NCBI GenBank assembly: GCA_964410965.1
Contig: CAYPIY010000001.1
Location: 372,001 to 436,000, forward strand
From: JBBIRG01 sp964410965
GTDB lineage: Bacteria; CLD3; SB21; JBBIRG01
Direction of reading: 5' to 3'
Length of the DNA stretch: 64,000 nucleotides
Shown here: positions 28,001-35,955 of the stretch, one piece after another
Layout: every line of letters begins with the position of its first letter
How positions within the stretch are numbered: position 1 is the stretch's first letter
Program-made: the position numbers and the translations under genes
Notes under the pieces: model-generated
The model's input: the letters and a program-made list of their open reading frames with translations, nothing else
Told to the model about the DNA's origin: nothing
The model's database searches: none

Positions 28001-28849
28001 CGGATCCTTGAGGAAAACATCGAATTAAATACGGACGTTCATCCCGAACCGGTCCCTATCCTCGCCGACCGGAACCAGATCGAACAAGTTCTCATGAACC
28101 TGGTCATCAATTCCAGGGACGCTATTAAGGACAAGGGACACATCGATATTTCTGTCTCGACAGGCCGTCAACGGGCTTCCGGGGAAGAACCGGATCCGGA
28201 AAAACACGCAGCCATACTCTCCGTGTCGGACAGCGGCTGTGGAATCGCGCCCGAGGCCATGCCGCATTTATTCGAACCCTTTTTCACGACCAAGGATAAG
28301 GGGAAAGGCACGGGACTCGGACTTTCAACCGTGTACGGAATTGTGAAACAAAGCGGTGGCGAAATTGAAGTTTCCAGCGTTCCCGGACAAGGGGCTGTTT
28401 TCACAATTTATCTGCCGCTCGGTTCGGATGTCCCGCCCGCTGCGAATGATAATGAAAACCAGCCCGAACCGTCTGATGCGTATGAGACGATTCTTCTCGT
28501 CGAGGATGACGAAACGGTCTGCGGACTGGTGCGGGAAATCCTTGAGAATTCCGGTTATCATGTTCTTGTGGCCCTGAACGGAGAACAGGCCCTTCAGATC
28601 ATAAACGAATACAAGGGAAAGATACACTTAATGCTGACCGATATTATCATGCCGGAGATGGACGGCAAAGAATTGTCCGACGCGGCCAGAAAAGCGCTTC
28701 CCGACTTAAAAGTGATATACATGTCAGGCTATGCGGAAGAAAAACTGTCAACCATGAATCTGAGCCCTGATGAAATCGCCTTTGTCCAAAAACCTTTTTT
28801 ACCCGATGCGCTGGTTCAGGCGGTCCGGAAAAAACTGGACGAACCGTAA
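25082..28849 (+). CDS. Hybrid sensor histidine kinase / response regulator
   Basis: 1255 residues. Two membrane segments (about 7-27 and 255-275) flank a periplasmic CHASE4-like sensor (LKGTSLKNLTAGFSRGDEIV). Then follow PAS1 (about 340-455), PAS2 (about 465-580), a GAF-like domain (about 590-750), PAS3 (about 760-880), a HisKA domain with phospho-accepting H898 (GGIAHDFNN), a HATPase with N-box (LMNLVINSRDAI) and glycine boxes (SDSGCGIA, GKGTGLGLST), and a C-terminal receiver with D1187 (LMLTDIIMPEMDG). The signal and output are unknown; there is no DNA-binding domain, so an Hpt or receiver partner is expected, and a stand-alone Hpt gene lies about 1.1 kb downstream (29923). Confidence 0.95.
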   Translation: MKLHHKFFLSIVTFIAFTTFIILITRQIQLKHIGSLHRIQERHIREDLENMLDLKGTSLKNLTAGFSRGDEIVSFVKRPDRKWALENIETAMFNFNSDAIWLYDDSRRPVYQRHFLPYRDSIQPPVSAPVIGRWLSDKAFVHFYFPFDQSVIEFYGAPVQPSPDMERKAKPAGYILFGRFWSDRYLNETGAMAGSRLSVTSAPPDTAKDQEISDHEMIFYHELPGLDRRPAVWLKAVHEWPVVFLISEYTAVQTFLGIFFSLILLAVFPFLIYRWTLYPLGRIDRALAGRDPKWIRPFLKRRDIFGRLAGLLNEQLSHSTALESNIRQLSETEKALKKSEEKYRQLFDRQMDAILVYDAEYYNCIDANPAALEMYRYPETELPKRTALDLCDEKNILIDSFQRAKNDGHHYVPLIRQRRSDGTVFFTEMTVCLSTWNGRECICTIIRDISTRVETETRLQQQRQYLKQIIDISPNFIFVKDAGGRIVLANEALAELRGMKAEEITGKTESEINPHTEELVRYAETDRRVIETRAEVFIPEEKIIMPDGSARWLQTVKRPVFGPEGEVSQIVGVATDITFHKEAEEKILRLYHLYALLSQINQVILRQRDRDLILKEICSIAVGYGHFRLAWSGVFAEDQRSFRAFHYYGLEIRDIQQFIARLPLDHEKNDPLIFNSVQNSDLDPLVKYLSSQWDIHAFALIPLFCGKNRIGMFAVHSRTSGFFDEQEVGLMKELGMDVSYAMEVNEIESLRRHSESELRKLYQAVEQSPAVVMITDQNGVIEYVNQAYARISGYAISETLGRKPNFFKPGFLADRDFRMMWQTLQRGEEWKGEFRNIRKDGQHFWESAVIAPIWNEKNEITHFLAIKEDITRHRQMEADLQQSRKMDSIGRLAGGIAHDFNNLLTAILGYGGMLQFKLPASSPLREDVEEIMNAAKRAAGLTHQLLAFSRKQTMHFEPLDLNEIVLSNCKLLRRILEENIELNTDVHPEPVPILADRNQIEQVLMNLVINSRDAIKDKGHIDISVSTGRQRASGEEPDPEKHAAILSVSDSGCGIAPEAMPHLFEPFFTTKDKGKGTGLGLSTVYGIVKQSGGEIEVSSVPGQGAVFTIYLPLGSDVPPAANDNENQPEPSDAYETILLVEDDETVCGLVREILENSGYHVLVALNGEQALQIINEYKGKIHLMLTDIIMPEMDGKELSDAARKALPDLKVIYMSGYAEEKLSTMNLSPDEIAFVQKPFLPDALVQAVRKKLDEP

Positions 28850-28862
28850 CCCCGGCATTTCG

Positions 28863-29195
28863 ATGATCAAACCTCTCATTTTATTCTTCGCACTGCTCAA
28901 CGGAAGCTGGATGCTGTTCGACGGAATTCATGTCCTGATGAAAGGCAGGTATTTCGGCCCAGAAAAACCCGGCCCATGGAGCCGTCTCATTAGCCGCATT
29001 GGATGGAATCCGATGAATATGGGCTCTGTTTTTATCGTTTTTGGCACCGTATGGATTGTGGTGTTTTTCGGGTTTGCCGCGGACCATTTATGGGCATGGT
29101 ACGCAGGGCTCGCAATTTCAACGGCCACTCTATGGTATATTCCCTTCGGCTCGTTATGTTCCGTTATCGAAATCATCCTTCTTCTGATAATATAA
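28863..29195 (+). CDS. Small membrane protein of unknown function
   Basis: 110 residues from the ATG at 28863, 13 bases after the kinase stop. Three or four hydrophobic segments: LILFFALLNGSWMLFDGIHVL, MGSVFIVFGTVWIVVFFGF, LWAWYAGLAISTATLWYIP, and IEIILLLII. The NGSWMLFDGIHVLMKGRYFGP block has several conserved-looking aromatic and glycine residues. No family named with confidence. It sits between the kinase and marC genes, all on the plus strand with small gaps, so it is probably cotranscribed. Confidence 0.7.
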   Translation: MIKPLILFFALLNGSWMLFDGIHVLMKGRYFGPEKPGPWSRLISRIGWNPMNMGSVFIVFGTVWIVVFFGFAADHLWAWYAGLAISTATLWYIPFGSLCSVIEIILLLII

Positions 29196-29215
29196 AACTG
29201 CACGGAAAGCCCGGT

Positions 29216-29848
29216 ATGCCCGATCTTCTCACATTCGCCCTTCTATGTTTTACATCCTTTTTCACGCTGATCAATCCCCTCGGTGTCCTGCCGATTTTCA
29301 TGACCATGACTTCCGAACTGACCGTACATCAGCGGAACCGTACGGCGAAAAAGGCGGTATGTACGGCTTTTCTCACCATCGTAGTCTTTGCCTTGTCCGG
29401 ACAGGTTCTTTTTACGTTCTTCGGCATCTCCGTTAACAGCTTCCGGGTCGTCGGCGGTGTGATTTTTTTCATCATGGGCATGGACATGCTTCAGGCAAGG
29501 CTCGGAAAAGTCAAAGTCCAGGACTCCGAAGTTAAAAGTTATATCAGCGACATTTCCGTCACGCCGCTCGCGATACCGATGATCTGCGGACCGGGCGCCA
29601 TTACCAACGCCATTGTTCTGATGGAAGACGCGCATACCGTTGAACAGAAAATGATCCTGTTCGCCGCCGTTGCGGTCGTACTGGCGTTAACGATGATCAT
29701 CCTCTACAGTTCATCACGGATCATTTCCTTTCTCGGCGAAACGGGCAATAACGTCATGATGAGACTGATGGGCCTGATCGTGATGGTGATCGCGGTCGAG
29801 TTTTTCTTCAGCGGCCTGAAGCCCATTATTGCGGATATGACCAAATGA
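29216..29848 (+). CDS. MarC-family (UPF0056) membrane protein
   Basis: 210 residues from the ATG at 29216; a longer in-frame extension upstream overlaps the previous gene and is rejected. Six hydrophobic segments with the MarC signature (FFTLINPLGVLPIF, RVVGGVIFFIMGMDML, TPLAIPMICGPGAI, MMRLMGLIVMVIAVEFF). The family is widespread and its transport function is not established; the old link to multiple antibiotic resistance has been withdrawn. Inner membrane. Confidence 0.93.
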   Translation: MPDLLTFALLCFTSFFTLINPLGVLPIFMTMTSELTVHQRNRTAKKAVCTAFLTIVVFALSGQVLFTFFGISVNSFRVVGGVIFFIMGMDMLQARLGKVKVQDSEVKSYISDISVTPLAIPMICGPGAITNAIVLMEDAHTVEQKMILFAAVAVVLALTMIILYSSSRIISFLGETGNNVMMRLMGLIVMVIAVEFFFSGLKPIIADMTK

Positions 29849-29922
29849 TTTTTTACATTTGCAGATCAGCGTATAAAACCTTACCTTTAACTTAACCGGT
29901 AATATGAACGACAGGTGACGAC

Positions 29923-30315
29923 ATGGAATTATCACGCGAAGAATTAATGGAAGTCATGGCAGTATTTAAGGAAGAAAGCAATGAGCTGATTCAGACTCTT
30001 GAGGCGAAAATGAAAGAACTGACTGCCAATCCTTCTGGCGCACCGGCCATTGAGGTTCTGCACCGGACATCGCACAGCCTGAAAGGCGCCTCCCGCATGC
30101 TCGGACTAACGCCCATCGAAGAGATCGGTTTTAAACTTGAGAACGGTTTTAAATCAGCCAAAGACGGAACCCTCGCCATCACTCCCGGCCATATCAGCCT
30201 GGTCAATGACTCGATCGGTTACATTAAAAAATTAATTGATAAATTATCCGCGGACGGCACGACCGAAGGGATCGATATCACCGCTATTCTGGCCCGTCTG
30301 GACGGTTTTCGCTGA
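29923..30315 (+). CDS. Histidine phosphotransfer (Hpt) domain protein
   Basis: 130 residues, a four-helix Hpt module like the P1 domain of CheA: VLHRTSHSLKGASRMLGL contains the phospho-accepting His in HxxKGxxxxxG, preceded by FKEESNELIQTLEAKMKEL and followed by FKLENGFKSAKDG. There is no kinase domain, so it relays phosphate between a hybrid kinase and a response regulator. The hybrid kinase ending at 28849 is the nearest candidate donor. AGGTGA lies 6 bases ahead of the ATG. The alpha/beta hydrolase gene starts 9 bases after the stop. Confidence 0.93.
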   Translation: MELSREELMEVMAVFKEESNELIQTLEAKMKELTANPSGAPAIEVLHRTSHSLKGASRMLGLTPIEEIGFKLENGFKSAKDGTLAITPGHISLVNDSIGYIKKLIDKLSADGTTEGIDITAILARLDGFR

Positions 30316-30324
30316 TCCCGAACG

Positions 30325-31080
30325 ATGATCACGGATTCCGGACCTTTCGAGTTCGAATCGGAACGCGCTTCGGCTGCAGTTCTGTGCGTTCACGGATTTA
30401 CTTCTACTCCTTTTTCCATGAGGGAATACGGCTCGTATCTTGCGACAGAACGGCTGTCCGTTTATTCCGTGCTGTTGCCCGGCCACGGGACCTCGCCGGA
30501 AGACCTTGAACAAAAAAAATGGGCAGACTGGCTTTCCGCGGTTGAAGGGAAATACCAGGCACTGTCCGAAAGGTATCATGAGATTTTTCTGGCCGGCCAG
30601 TCTTTGGGCGCCATGCTGAATCTGTATCTTGCGTCGGTACGTCCCTGCGCCGGCGTCATCGCAATTTCCGCAGGAACCCGGCTGAAAGACCCTTTCAGCG
30701 TCATGATCCCTGTTTTCCGGTACATCATAAGATTTGTCAGGAAAAAAAACGGCGCCGATATCTGCGATCCGGAAGCCAAAAAACGGGAAATTCATTATCC
30801 GGTAATGCCCGCGAAAAGCATCCGTGAGGTTCAAAAGGTGTTGAAATTAGTCAAAAATAGATTACCTTTGATCAAGTCCCCGGTGCTTTTTATCCATGCC
30901 GTCAATGATCACGTCATCGGAATCAAAAGCATGGAGCACTGCTACCGGAAAATCGGATCCGAAATGAAGCGAAAGGTGATTTTAAAAAACGGTTTCCATG
31001 TCGCTACGATGGATTATGACAAGGCAACCGTCATGCAAATGTCCATGGCTTTTATCAATGAATGTCTTAGCGGACGATGA
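30325..31080 (+). CDS. Alpha/beta hydrolase (carboxylesterase-like)
   Basis: 251 residues with the esterase layout: VLCVHGFTSTPFSMREYG (oxyanion HG), LLPGHGTSPEDL, nucleophile Ser in LAGQSLGAMLN (G-x-S-x-G), acid in FIHAVNDHVIG and His in NGFHVATMD. It resembles Bacillus/Geobacillus Est30-type carboxylesterases and monoacylglycerol lipases, acting on short acyl esters in the cytoplasm; the real substrate is not known. It overlaps nothing and stops 44 bases before the lipoprotein start. Confidence 0.9.
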   Translation: MITDSGPFEFESERASAAVLCVHGFTSTPFSMREYGSYLATERLSVYSVLLPGHGTSPEDLEQKKWADWLSAVEGKYQALSERYHEIFLAGQSLGAMLNLYLASVRPCAGVIAISAGTRLKDPFSVMIPVFRYIIRFVRKKNGADICDPEAKKREIHYPVMPAKSIREVQKVLKLVKNRLPLIKSPVLFIHAVNDHVIGIKSMEHCYRKIGSEMKRKVILKNGFHVATMDYDKATVMQMSMAFINECLSGR

Positions 31081-31124
31081 TGAAAAAAACAAAATTCAAA
31101 CTAAAATTTTCAGAGGAGCTGATT

Positions 31125-31853
31125 ATGTTCCGGTATGCATTGTTCTTTGCCGGCGTTCTGGTTCTCACCGGATGTCCGGGAATCCAGAGCACCAGGCAAT
31201 CGGATGACAAACTCAATAAGGCGATTGCGGAATCCGATCAGAACCAGTCGGAAAAACTGGATTTTCTGAAGGATGAAAAACTCCCGAACGAAGAATACTA
31301 TCCCGCCGACAGCGGATCGGTTTCGGAGACGGACAGCGGTTACACGGAAGTCCCGCCCACAATCAGCGCGAAATACCGCATTCAAGTATTTTCCGGAAGC
31401 GCGGCGAATGCCCAGAAATTGTACAATCAATACACCGGAAACCATAACGCGACGGATGTGTATGTTCTTCACGATGCCGAATCCGGATTCTGGAAGGTCT
31501 GGATCGGAAATTATATGACTCGCCCGGAAGCCGACAGCGCCAAGGTTAAATTAACAGAACTCGGTTTCAGCGGCGCGTGGGTCAAGGAAATGCCGCAAAC
31601 CTCCGGATCGGTAAAGGAACCGGTCGAATTATTCTGGGTCCAGATGGGATCGTTCCAGAAAGAATCCTCCGCTCAAACGCTGTTCGAAAAACTAAAGACG
31701 CAATTCAAAGACCAGGTCATCATCAAAACAGCCGGATCGGTTTATAAAGTCTGGATCGGCGGGTTTACCGAACGATCCATGGCCGATGACCTCAAATCAA
31801 AACTGGTTCAACAGGGATACGCCGGCGTGTTTATCGTACAGGGTACGGAATAG
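31125..31853 (+). CDS. SPOR-domain lipoprotein
   Basis: 242 residues from the ATG at 31125, supported by GAGGAG (31113-31118). The N-terminus (MFRYALFFAGVLVLTGC) is a lipoprotein signal with a canonical LTGC. A low-complexity acidic linker follows, then two SPOR repeats: residues about 66-145 (YRIQVFSGSAANAQKLYNQY ... WKVWIGNYMTRPEAD) and about 165-240 (FWVQMGSFQKESSAQ ... YKVWIGGFTERSMAD). SPOR domains bind denuded glycan strands at the septum, which places the protein at the division site. The next gene, ftsE, begins one base after its stop, so the two form an operon. Confidence 0.93.
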   Translation: MFRYALFFAGVLVLTGCPGIQSTRQSDDKLNKAIAESDQNQSEKLDFLKDEKLPNEEYYPADSGSVSETDSGYTEVPPTISAKYRIQVFSGSAANAQKLYNQYTGNHNATDVYVLHDAESGFWKVWIGNYMTRPEADSAKVKLTELGFSGAWVKEMPQTSGSVKEPVELFWVQMGSFQKESSAQTLFEKLKTQFKDQVIIKTAGSVYKVWIGGFTERSMADDLKSKLVQQGYAGVFIVQGTE

Positions 31854-31854
31854 C

Positions 31855-32520
31855 ATGATTCATTTTAACAATGTCACCGTAACGCATCAGACCAAAAACA
31901 GTCTGCAGGATGCTACGTTCGCGATTGAACCCGGCGAATTCGTGTACTTGCTCGGATCGAGCGGCGCGGGAAAAAGCACCATTCTTAAACTCATTTACAT
32001 GGATTTGTTCCCGACGTCCGGCGTTGTGCGCATCGGAGAGTTTTCCTCGGACACTCTACGAAAGCGGGAGATTCCTTATCTTCGCCGCCAGCTGGGCATT
32101 GTGTTCCAGGATTTCCGGCTGCTCCGTGACCGGAACGTTTATGACAACATCGCTTTTACGCTGATGGTGATTGACACGCCTAAAAACGAGATCCCGAAAA
32201 AAGTGATGCGCGTTCTCGCCGAAGTCGGGCTCTCCAACATGAAAAGCCGTTTACCGCACGAGCTTTCAGGCGGCGAACAGCAGCGTGTCGTCATTGCCCG
32301 GGCGCTGGTCAATAACCCGATGGTCATCCTCGCCGACGAACCGACCGGCAATCTTGATCCCGATACGTCCATGGAAATCATGGAACTCCTGAAAAAGATC
32401 CAGTCCGGAGGAACAGGCGTCGTCATGGCCACGCATGATTATGAAATTGTCAGGAAAATCCCCAGGCGCATTATCAAACTTGAAAAAGGCAGGATTATTT
32501 CTGATTCTCAAACCAATTAA
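31855..32520 (+). CDS. ftsE: Cell-division ATP-binding protein FtsE
   Basis: 221 residues from the ATG at 31855; a longer in-frame start at 31786 is inside the SPOR gene and is rejected. Walker A GSSGAGKST, Q-loop VFQDFRLLRDR, signature LSGGEQQR, Walker B VILADEPTGNLDP and the switch His in ATHDYE are all present. The family features DFRLL and the 220-residue length identify FtsE rather than a LolD-type ATPase, though the families are close. It pairs with FtsX, here encoded 22 kb away (8407-9279) in the other orientation. The stop of the SPOR lipoprotein and this start are one base apart. Confidence 0.93.
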   Translation: MIHFNNVTVTHQTKNSLQDATFAIEPGEFVYLLGSSGAGKSTILKLIYMDLFPTSGVVRIGEFSSDTLRKREIPYLRRQLGIVFQDFRLLRDRNVYDNIAFTLMVIDTPKNEIPKKVMRVLAEVGLSNMKSRLPHELSGGEQQRVVIARALVNNPMVILADEPTGNLDPDTSMEIMELLKKIQSGGTGVVMATHDYEIVRKIPRRIIKLEKGRIISDSQTN

Positions 32521-32707
32521 GATTATATGTCTTTAGTATCATCTTCTAAAAAATTGAATCTATTACTCCTTTAAAGGACTTATTTATGATTGCTTTATTA
32601 CATCATTCGCGGATATCTGTAACCGATACGGAGTCTTGATTCAGGTTATCTAAATTTTTTTGTCATTTCTGATCATACAGAACATTGATATGATATTATC
32701 GAATCAG

Positions 32708-32741
32708 CTCCGTAAAGAAATCAACTCACATCATTACGGAG
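32708..32741 (+). promoter_or_regulatory. Hairpin overlapping the rsgA ribosome-binding site
   Basis: CTCCGTAA (32708-32715) is a perfect inverted match of TTACGGAG (32734-32741). The right arm contains GGAG, the only Shine-Dalgarno-like element before the rsgA ATG at 32752. In RNA the 8-bp stem with an 18-base loop would hide it. Suggestive only. Confidence 0.35.
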
Positions 32742-32751
32742 ACATTTTTCC

Positions 32752-33819
32752 ATGGATAAATTTTCTTTTGGATGGAACAGCTTTTTTGAATCCCATTACC
32801 GGGCAATTTCAAATAACGGATTAACGATCGGACGAATCGCGGTTGAGCATAAGGAACGGTATGAACTGTATACCGAATGCGGTTCATGCTGGGCTGAAAT
32901 CACCGGAAAATTCAGGTACAGCGCGGTTTACCGGCAGGACTTTCCCGCGGCTGGGGACTGGGTTCTCATACAATATTTCAACGACGGTAATCTCGCGATG
33001 ATTCACGAATTGTTGCCGAGAAAAAATAAATTCTCACGGAAAACCCCGGGCGATAAATCCGACGAGCAGATTCTCGCGGCTAATATCGATAAGGTTTTTA
33101 TCGTATCAGGACTTGATCACGATTACAACCCAAGACGGCTGGAGCGATACCTGACCCTTGCCGCGGAAAGCAGCGCTGAACCGTTTATATTACTGAACAA
33201 AGCCGATATTTGTACCGATGTAAGTACGATTGTGAATGAAGTGAGGACCATCGCGGGTCAGACAGAAGTTTGTGTGTTATCGGCAATCAACGATCAGGGA
33301 ATCAGCGCAGTGAGGGAGATGATCCGTCCGGGGAAAACCGCGGCTCTGCTGGGTTCGTCCGGCGTGGGAAAATCAACGATCATTAACCATCTGCTGGGTG
33401 AACAGAGGCAGAACGTGCAAACCGTGAGCGGGTATCTTGACAAAGGCCGTCATACGACGGTCAGGCGGGAATTGATTATACTTCCCGGCGGCGGATTGCT
33501 GTTAGACACGCCGGGCTTGCGCGAACTTCAGCTGTGGAGCGGTACGGAGAGCCTTGAGGCGGCTTTTGAGGATATTGAAAGGCTTGCCGGACAATGCCGG
33601 TTCCGCGATTGCGCGCATGAACAGGAACCGGGCTGCGCCGTTCAGGACGCGCTGCTCACCGGTGAATTAGATGTCCTGAGATACAAAAATTTCCTCAAAA
33701 TGCGACGTGAGATCAGGTTTCTGGAATTGCGCAGCAGTGTTGGAGCCGCAAAGGCTGAACAGTTGAGATGGAAGAAAATTAAAGCTGGTCACAAAAAACA
33801 TAAAAATGAACTTCCTTGA
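32752..33819 (+). CDS. rsgA: Ribosome small-subunit-dependent GTPase A
   Basis: 355 residues: an N-terminal OB-fold (residues 30-105), a circularly permuted GTPase with G4 (LLNKADI) before G1 (GSSGVGKST, about residues 201-209) and G3 (LLDTPGLRE), and a zinc domain with CRFRDCAHEQEPGC (C-x4-C-x-H-x5-C). RsgA assists late maturation of the 30S subunit in the cytoplasm. Length normal. The C-terminal tail is lysine-rich. It stands alone with a short upstream region that may form a hairpin over its ribosome site. Confidence 0.96.
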   Translation: MDKFSFGWNSFFESHYRAISNNGLTIGRIAVEHKERYELYTECGSCWAEITGKFRYSAVYRQDFPAAGDWVLIQYFNDGNLAMIHELLPRKNKFSRKTPGDKSDEQILAANIDKVFIVSGLDHDYNPRRLERYLTLAAESSAEPFILLNKADICTDVSTIVNEVRTIAGQTEVCVLSAINDQGISAVREMIRPGKTAALLGSSGVGKSTIINHLLGEQRQNVQTVSGYLDKGRHTTVRRELIILPGGGLLLDTPGLRELQLWSGTESLEAAFEDIERLAGQCRFRDCAHEQEPGCAVQDALLTGELDVLRYKNFLKMRREIRFLELRSSVGAAKAEQLRWKKIKAGHKKHKNELP

Positions 33820-33902
33820 CTAAAAAACATTGTTTTGATAAATTTATTGTTGATCAATGTGATATTAAGAATTCCAAAATTTCTTTTGAAAGGGTATCAT
33901 TT

Positions 33903-35333
33903 GTGAAAAAGACGATAACAATATTAGCGCTGCATATATTATTTCTATCCTCTCACTCTTATGCGCAGTATAATTTTAAGCATACTCAGAAAAATCTGGG
34001 CATATCCGATCAAGCGGGTTTTGAAGCTAGTATTGAAAAGTATAAGGATTCAATTAAAATTGACCCGGCAAAATATGAGTACTATTATAACATCGCTTGT
34101 TGTTATTCTAATATTGGAAATACTCATGAAGCATTTCGGTTTTTAGATGTTTCTATTAAAAAAGGTTTCAAGGATGTCATTGAATTGAAATTAAATGATG
34201 ATTTTATACCGCTGCATAACCTCAAAGAATGGAAGGAAATCGTTGATTTATGCATAATTAACGAAGTATCTGAATATAAGGTAAAAGGGGGTAATATTGA
34301 ACTCTTTGAAATATACTTAGAAGATCAGTTAGACCGAGTCGATCCCAATATGGGATTTGAAATCGTTTACAAAGATTCTGTACGGCGTCAGAAAGTAAAA
34401 AAAATAATGTCACAGAACCTATTGAAAATACCAGAAGATTATTTTCACGCAGGAATGATTTTTCAGCATCACTGGGATTCTACATCACTTTTAACCGCTC
34501 ATGAATTAGCGTCAAAAGCTATGCTGATGGACAGTTCAAATAAAGACAACCGCTGGTTGTTTGCTGCTACTAAAGATCGTTATTTGCAAAGTATAAAAAA
34601 ACCTCAAATATACGGCACACAATTTCATGCCGACGGTTACGGTTGTGCTGTTTTAGGAAAATTCGATACATTAGCGATTAAGGACGATGTTCGGATATGG
34701 ATGACAAAAAAATCTCTTAGACAATTACTGGAATACCTTGATGAGATCAACCGCGATTTTTTAACAAAACTGAACAAAGGACAAATCAGTCTCTATCATA
34801 TGTATAAAGACGACCAGGAAGCCAGGCGCCATTTTGAGAGTGTGATGGTATTTATGTATGATCCGATTGAATTCGTTGATACCAATGATAAAATGCGATT
34901 AGAATCAGTAAAGAATTTGATAAAAAAAGATTCCTTACATACCGCTGAAGATTACTTTTTTTCAGCAATGATTTTGTACCATGGCGGCGGTAACATCGAT
35001 ACTGCAAATTATCGTTTGGCAGATCAATTTAGTAATAAGGCAATCGATATGGATTTGTATTTTACTTTTGAGTATATAGCCAAATGGTTAGCAGCTGCAT
35101 CTTACGACCGGTATTTATTGTATTCAGGCAAACCACAGCAATACGGAACACAATATACCAAAAACAAAAATGATTGCATTGAGTTAGCAAAATTCGATGA
35201 AAAAGCTAAGTCTGATGACGAAAGATCAAGGTATAGGATTTTTCCATTGGCTTACTTAAAAAAATTGATAGATGAATACAATACAAAAAACTGCAAAAAT
35301 AGTAAATTTCGTTTTCATGGACTTGAATTTTAA
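33903..35333 (+). CDS. Exported AT-rich protein with duplicated DUF6624-like repeat
   Basis: 476 residues from GTG at 33903, chosen because it begins a signal peptide (MKKTITILALHILFLSSHSYAQ) and AAAGGG lies about 8 bases upstream; an in-frame TTG at 33816 is less likely. A TPR-like pair (YYYNIACCYSNIGNTHEAFRFLD) follows. The rest is a tandem duplication: each half has EDYFxxxMI..., then DRYLxxxxKPQxYGTQ, then a helical tail (residues about 210-320 and 370-470). The PQxYGTQ motif is reminiscent of DUF6624; I cannot verify this. Codon use is strongly A/T-biased compared with its neighbours, suggesting recent acquisition. Role unknown. Confidence 0.78.
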   Translation: MKKTITILALHILFLSSHSYAQYNFKHTQKNLGISDQAGFEASIEKYKDSIKIDPAKYEYYYNIACCYSNIGNTHEAFRFLDVSIKKGFKDVIELKLNDDFIPLHNLKEWKEIVDLCIINEVSEYKVKGGNIELFEIYLEDQLDRVDPNMGFEIVYKDSVRRQKVKKIMSQNLLKIPEDYFHAGMIFQHHWDSTSLLTAHELASKAMLMDSSNKDNRWLFAATKDRYLQSIKKPQIYGTQFHADGYGCAVLGKFDTLAIKDDVRIWMTKKSLRQLLEYLDEINRDFLTKLNKGQISLYHMYKDDQEARRHFESVMVFMYDPIEFVDTNDKMRLESVKNLIKKDSLHTAEDYFFSAMILYHGGGNIDTANYRLADQFSNKAIDMDLYFTFEYIAKWLAAASYDRYLLYSGKPQQYGTQYTKNKNDCIELAKFDEKAKSDDERSRYRIFPLAYLKKLIDEYNTKNCKNSKFRFHGLEF

Positions 35334-35437
35334 TCACATATTTTAATATAATGACGATCATTACCGCAGAAATGGAAAAGTCATTGATACGCTTGCCGAA
35401 AGAGTAAAGACGCTCTATAATCAAAAAAGGGTATATT

Positions 35438-35893
35438 ATGTCAGACATCAAAGAAAAGGCCATTCAGTCTTTCCGCGCGGGATACAACTGCGCACAAGCC
35501 GTGGTTACGGCTTATTCTGATAAATGTGATTTCGACAAAGAACTATCGGCAGCTCTGTCCTGCGGGTTTGGCGCGGGTATGGGCCGTATGCAGGATACAT
35601 GCGGAGCGGTAACCGGTGGGTTCATGGTCATCGGCGTATACAGTTACCGGAAACTCTCCGATCCGGCCGAACGAAAGGAATTCGCTTACCCATTGATCAG
35701 AGAATTTAACCGGCGTTTTATTGAGCATCACAACTCAACATCCTGCCGAAGCCTGCTGAATTGTGATCTATTAACAGACGAAGGCCGGCAATATATCAAA
35801 GACCATAACCTGCATGAAACCGTCTGTGAGAAATGCATTCTTACTTCGGTAGACATCATAAACGATATGCTTGTTTTCGAACAGCAAACGTAA
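35438..35893 (+). CDS. C_GCAxxG_C_C-family redox-type protein
   Basis: 151 residues with regularly placed cysteines: GYNCAQAVV, LSCGFGAGMGRMQDTCGAVTGG, STSCRSLLNCDL and ETVCEKCI. This is the pattern of the C_GCAxxG_C_C family, which is presumed to bind an iron-sulfur cluster or haem-like cofactor and is cytoplasmic. The GFGAGMGR and CGAV motifs are diagnostic. Function is not established. It stands alone with an AAGGG ribosome site. No redox partner is adjacent. Confidence 0.9.
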   Translation: MSDIKEKAIQSFRAGYNCAQAVVTAYSDKCDFDKELSAALSCGFGAGMGRMQDTCGAVTGGFMVIGVYSYRKLSDPAERKEFAYPLIREFNRRFIEHHNSTSCRSLLNCDLLTDEGRQYIKDHNLHETVCEKCILTSVDIINDMLVFEQQT

Positions 35894-35955
35894 AGTTTTG
35901 GATTAACACAGGACCGAATCTCTGATCTTCCTGATATTGTTAAACACGGCGGGCA

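Noticed and set aside
32586..32639. 17-codon open frame with AAAGGA upstream, between ftsE and rsgA
   Set aside because: Possible leader peptide, but no codon pattern or attenuator structure supports it.
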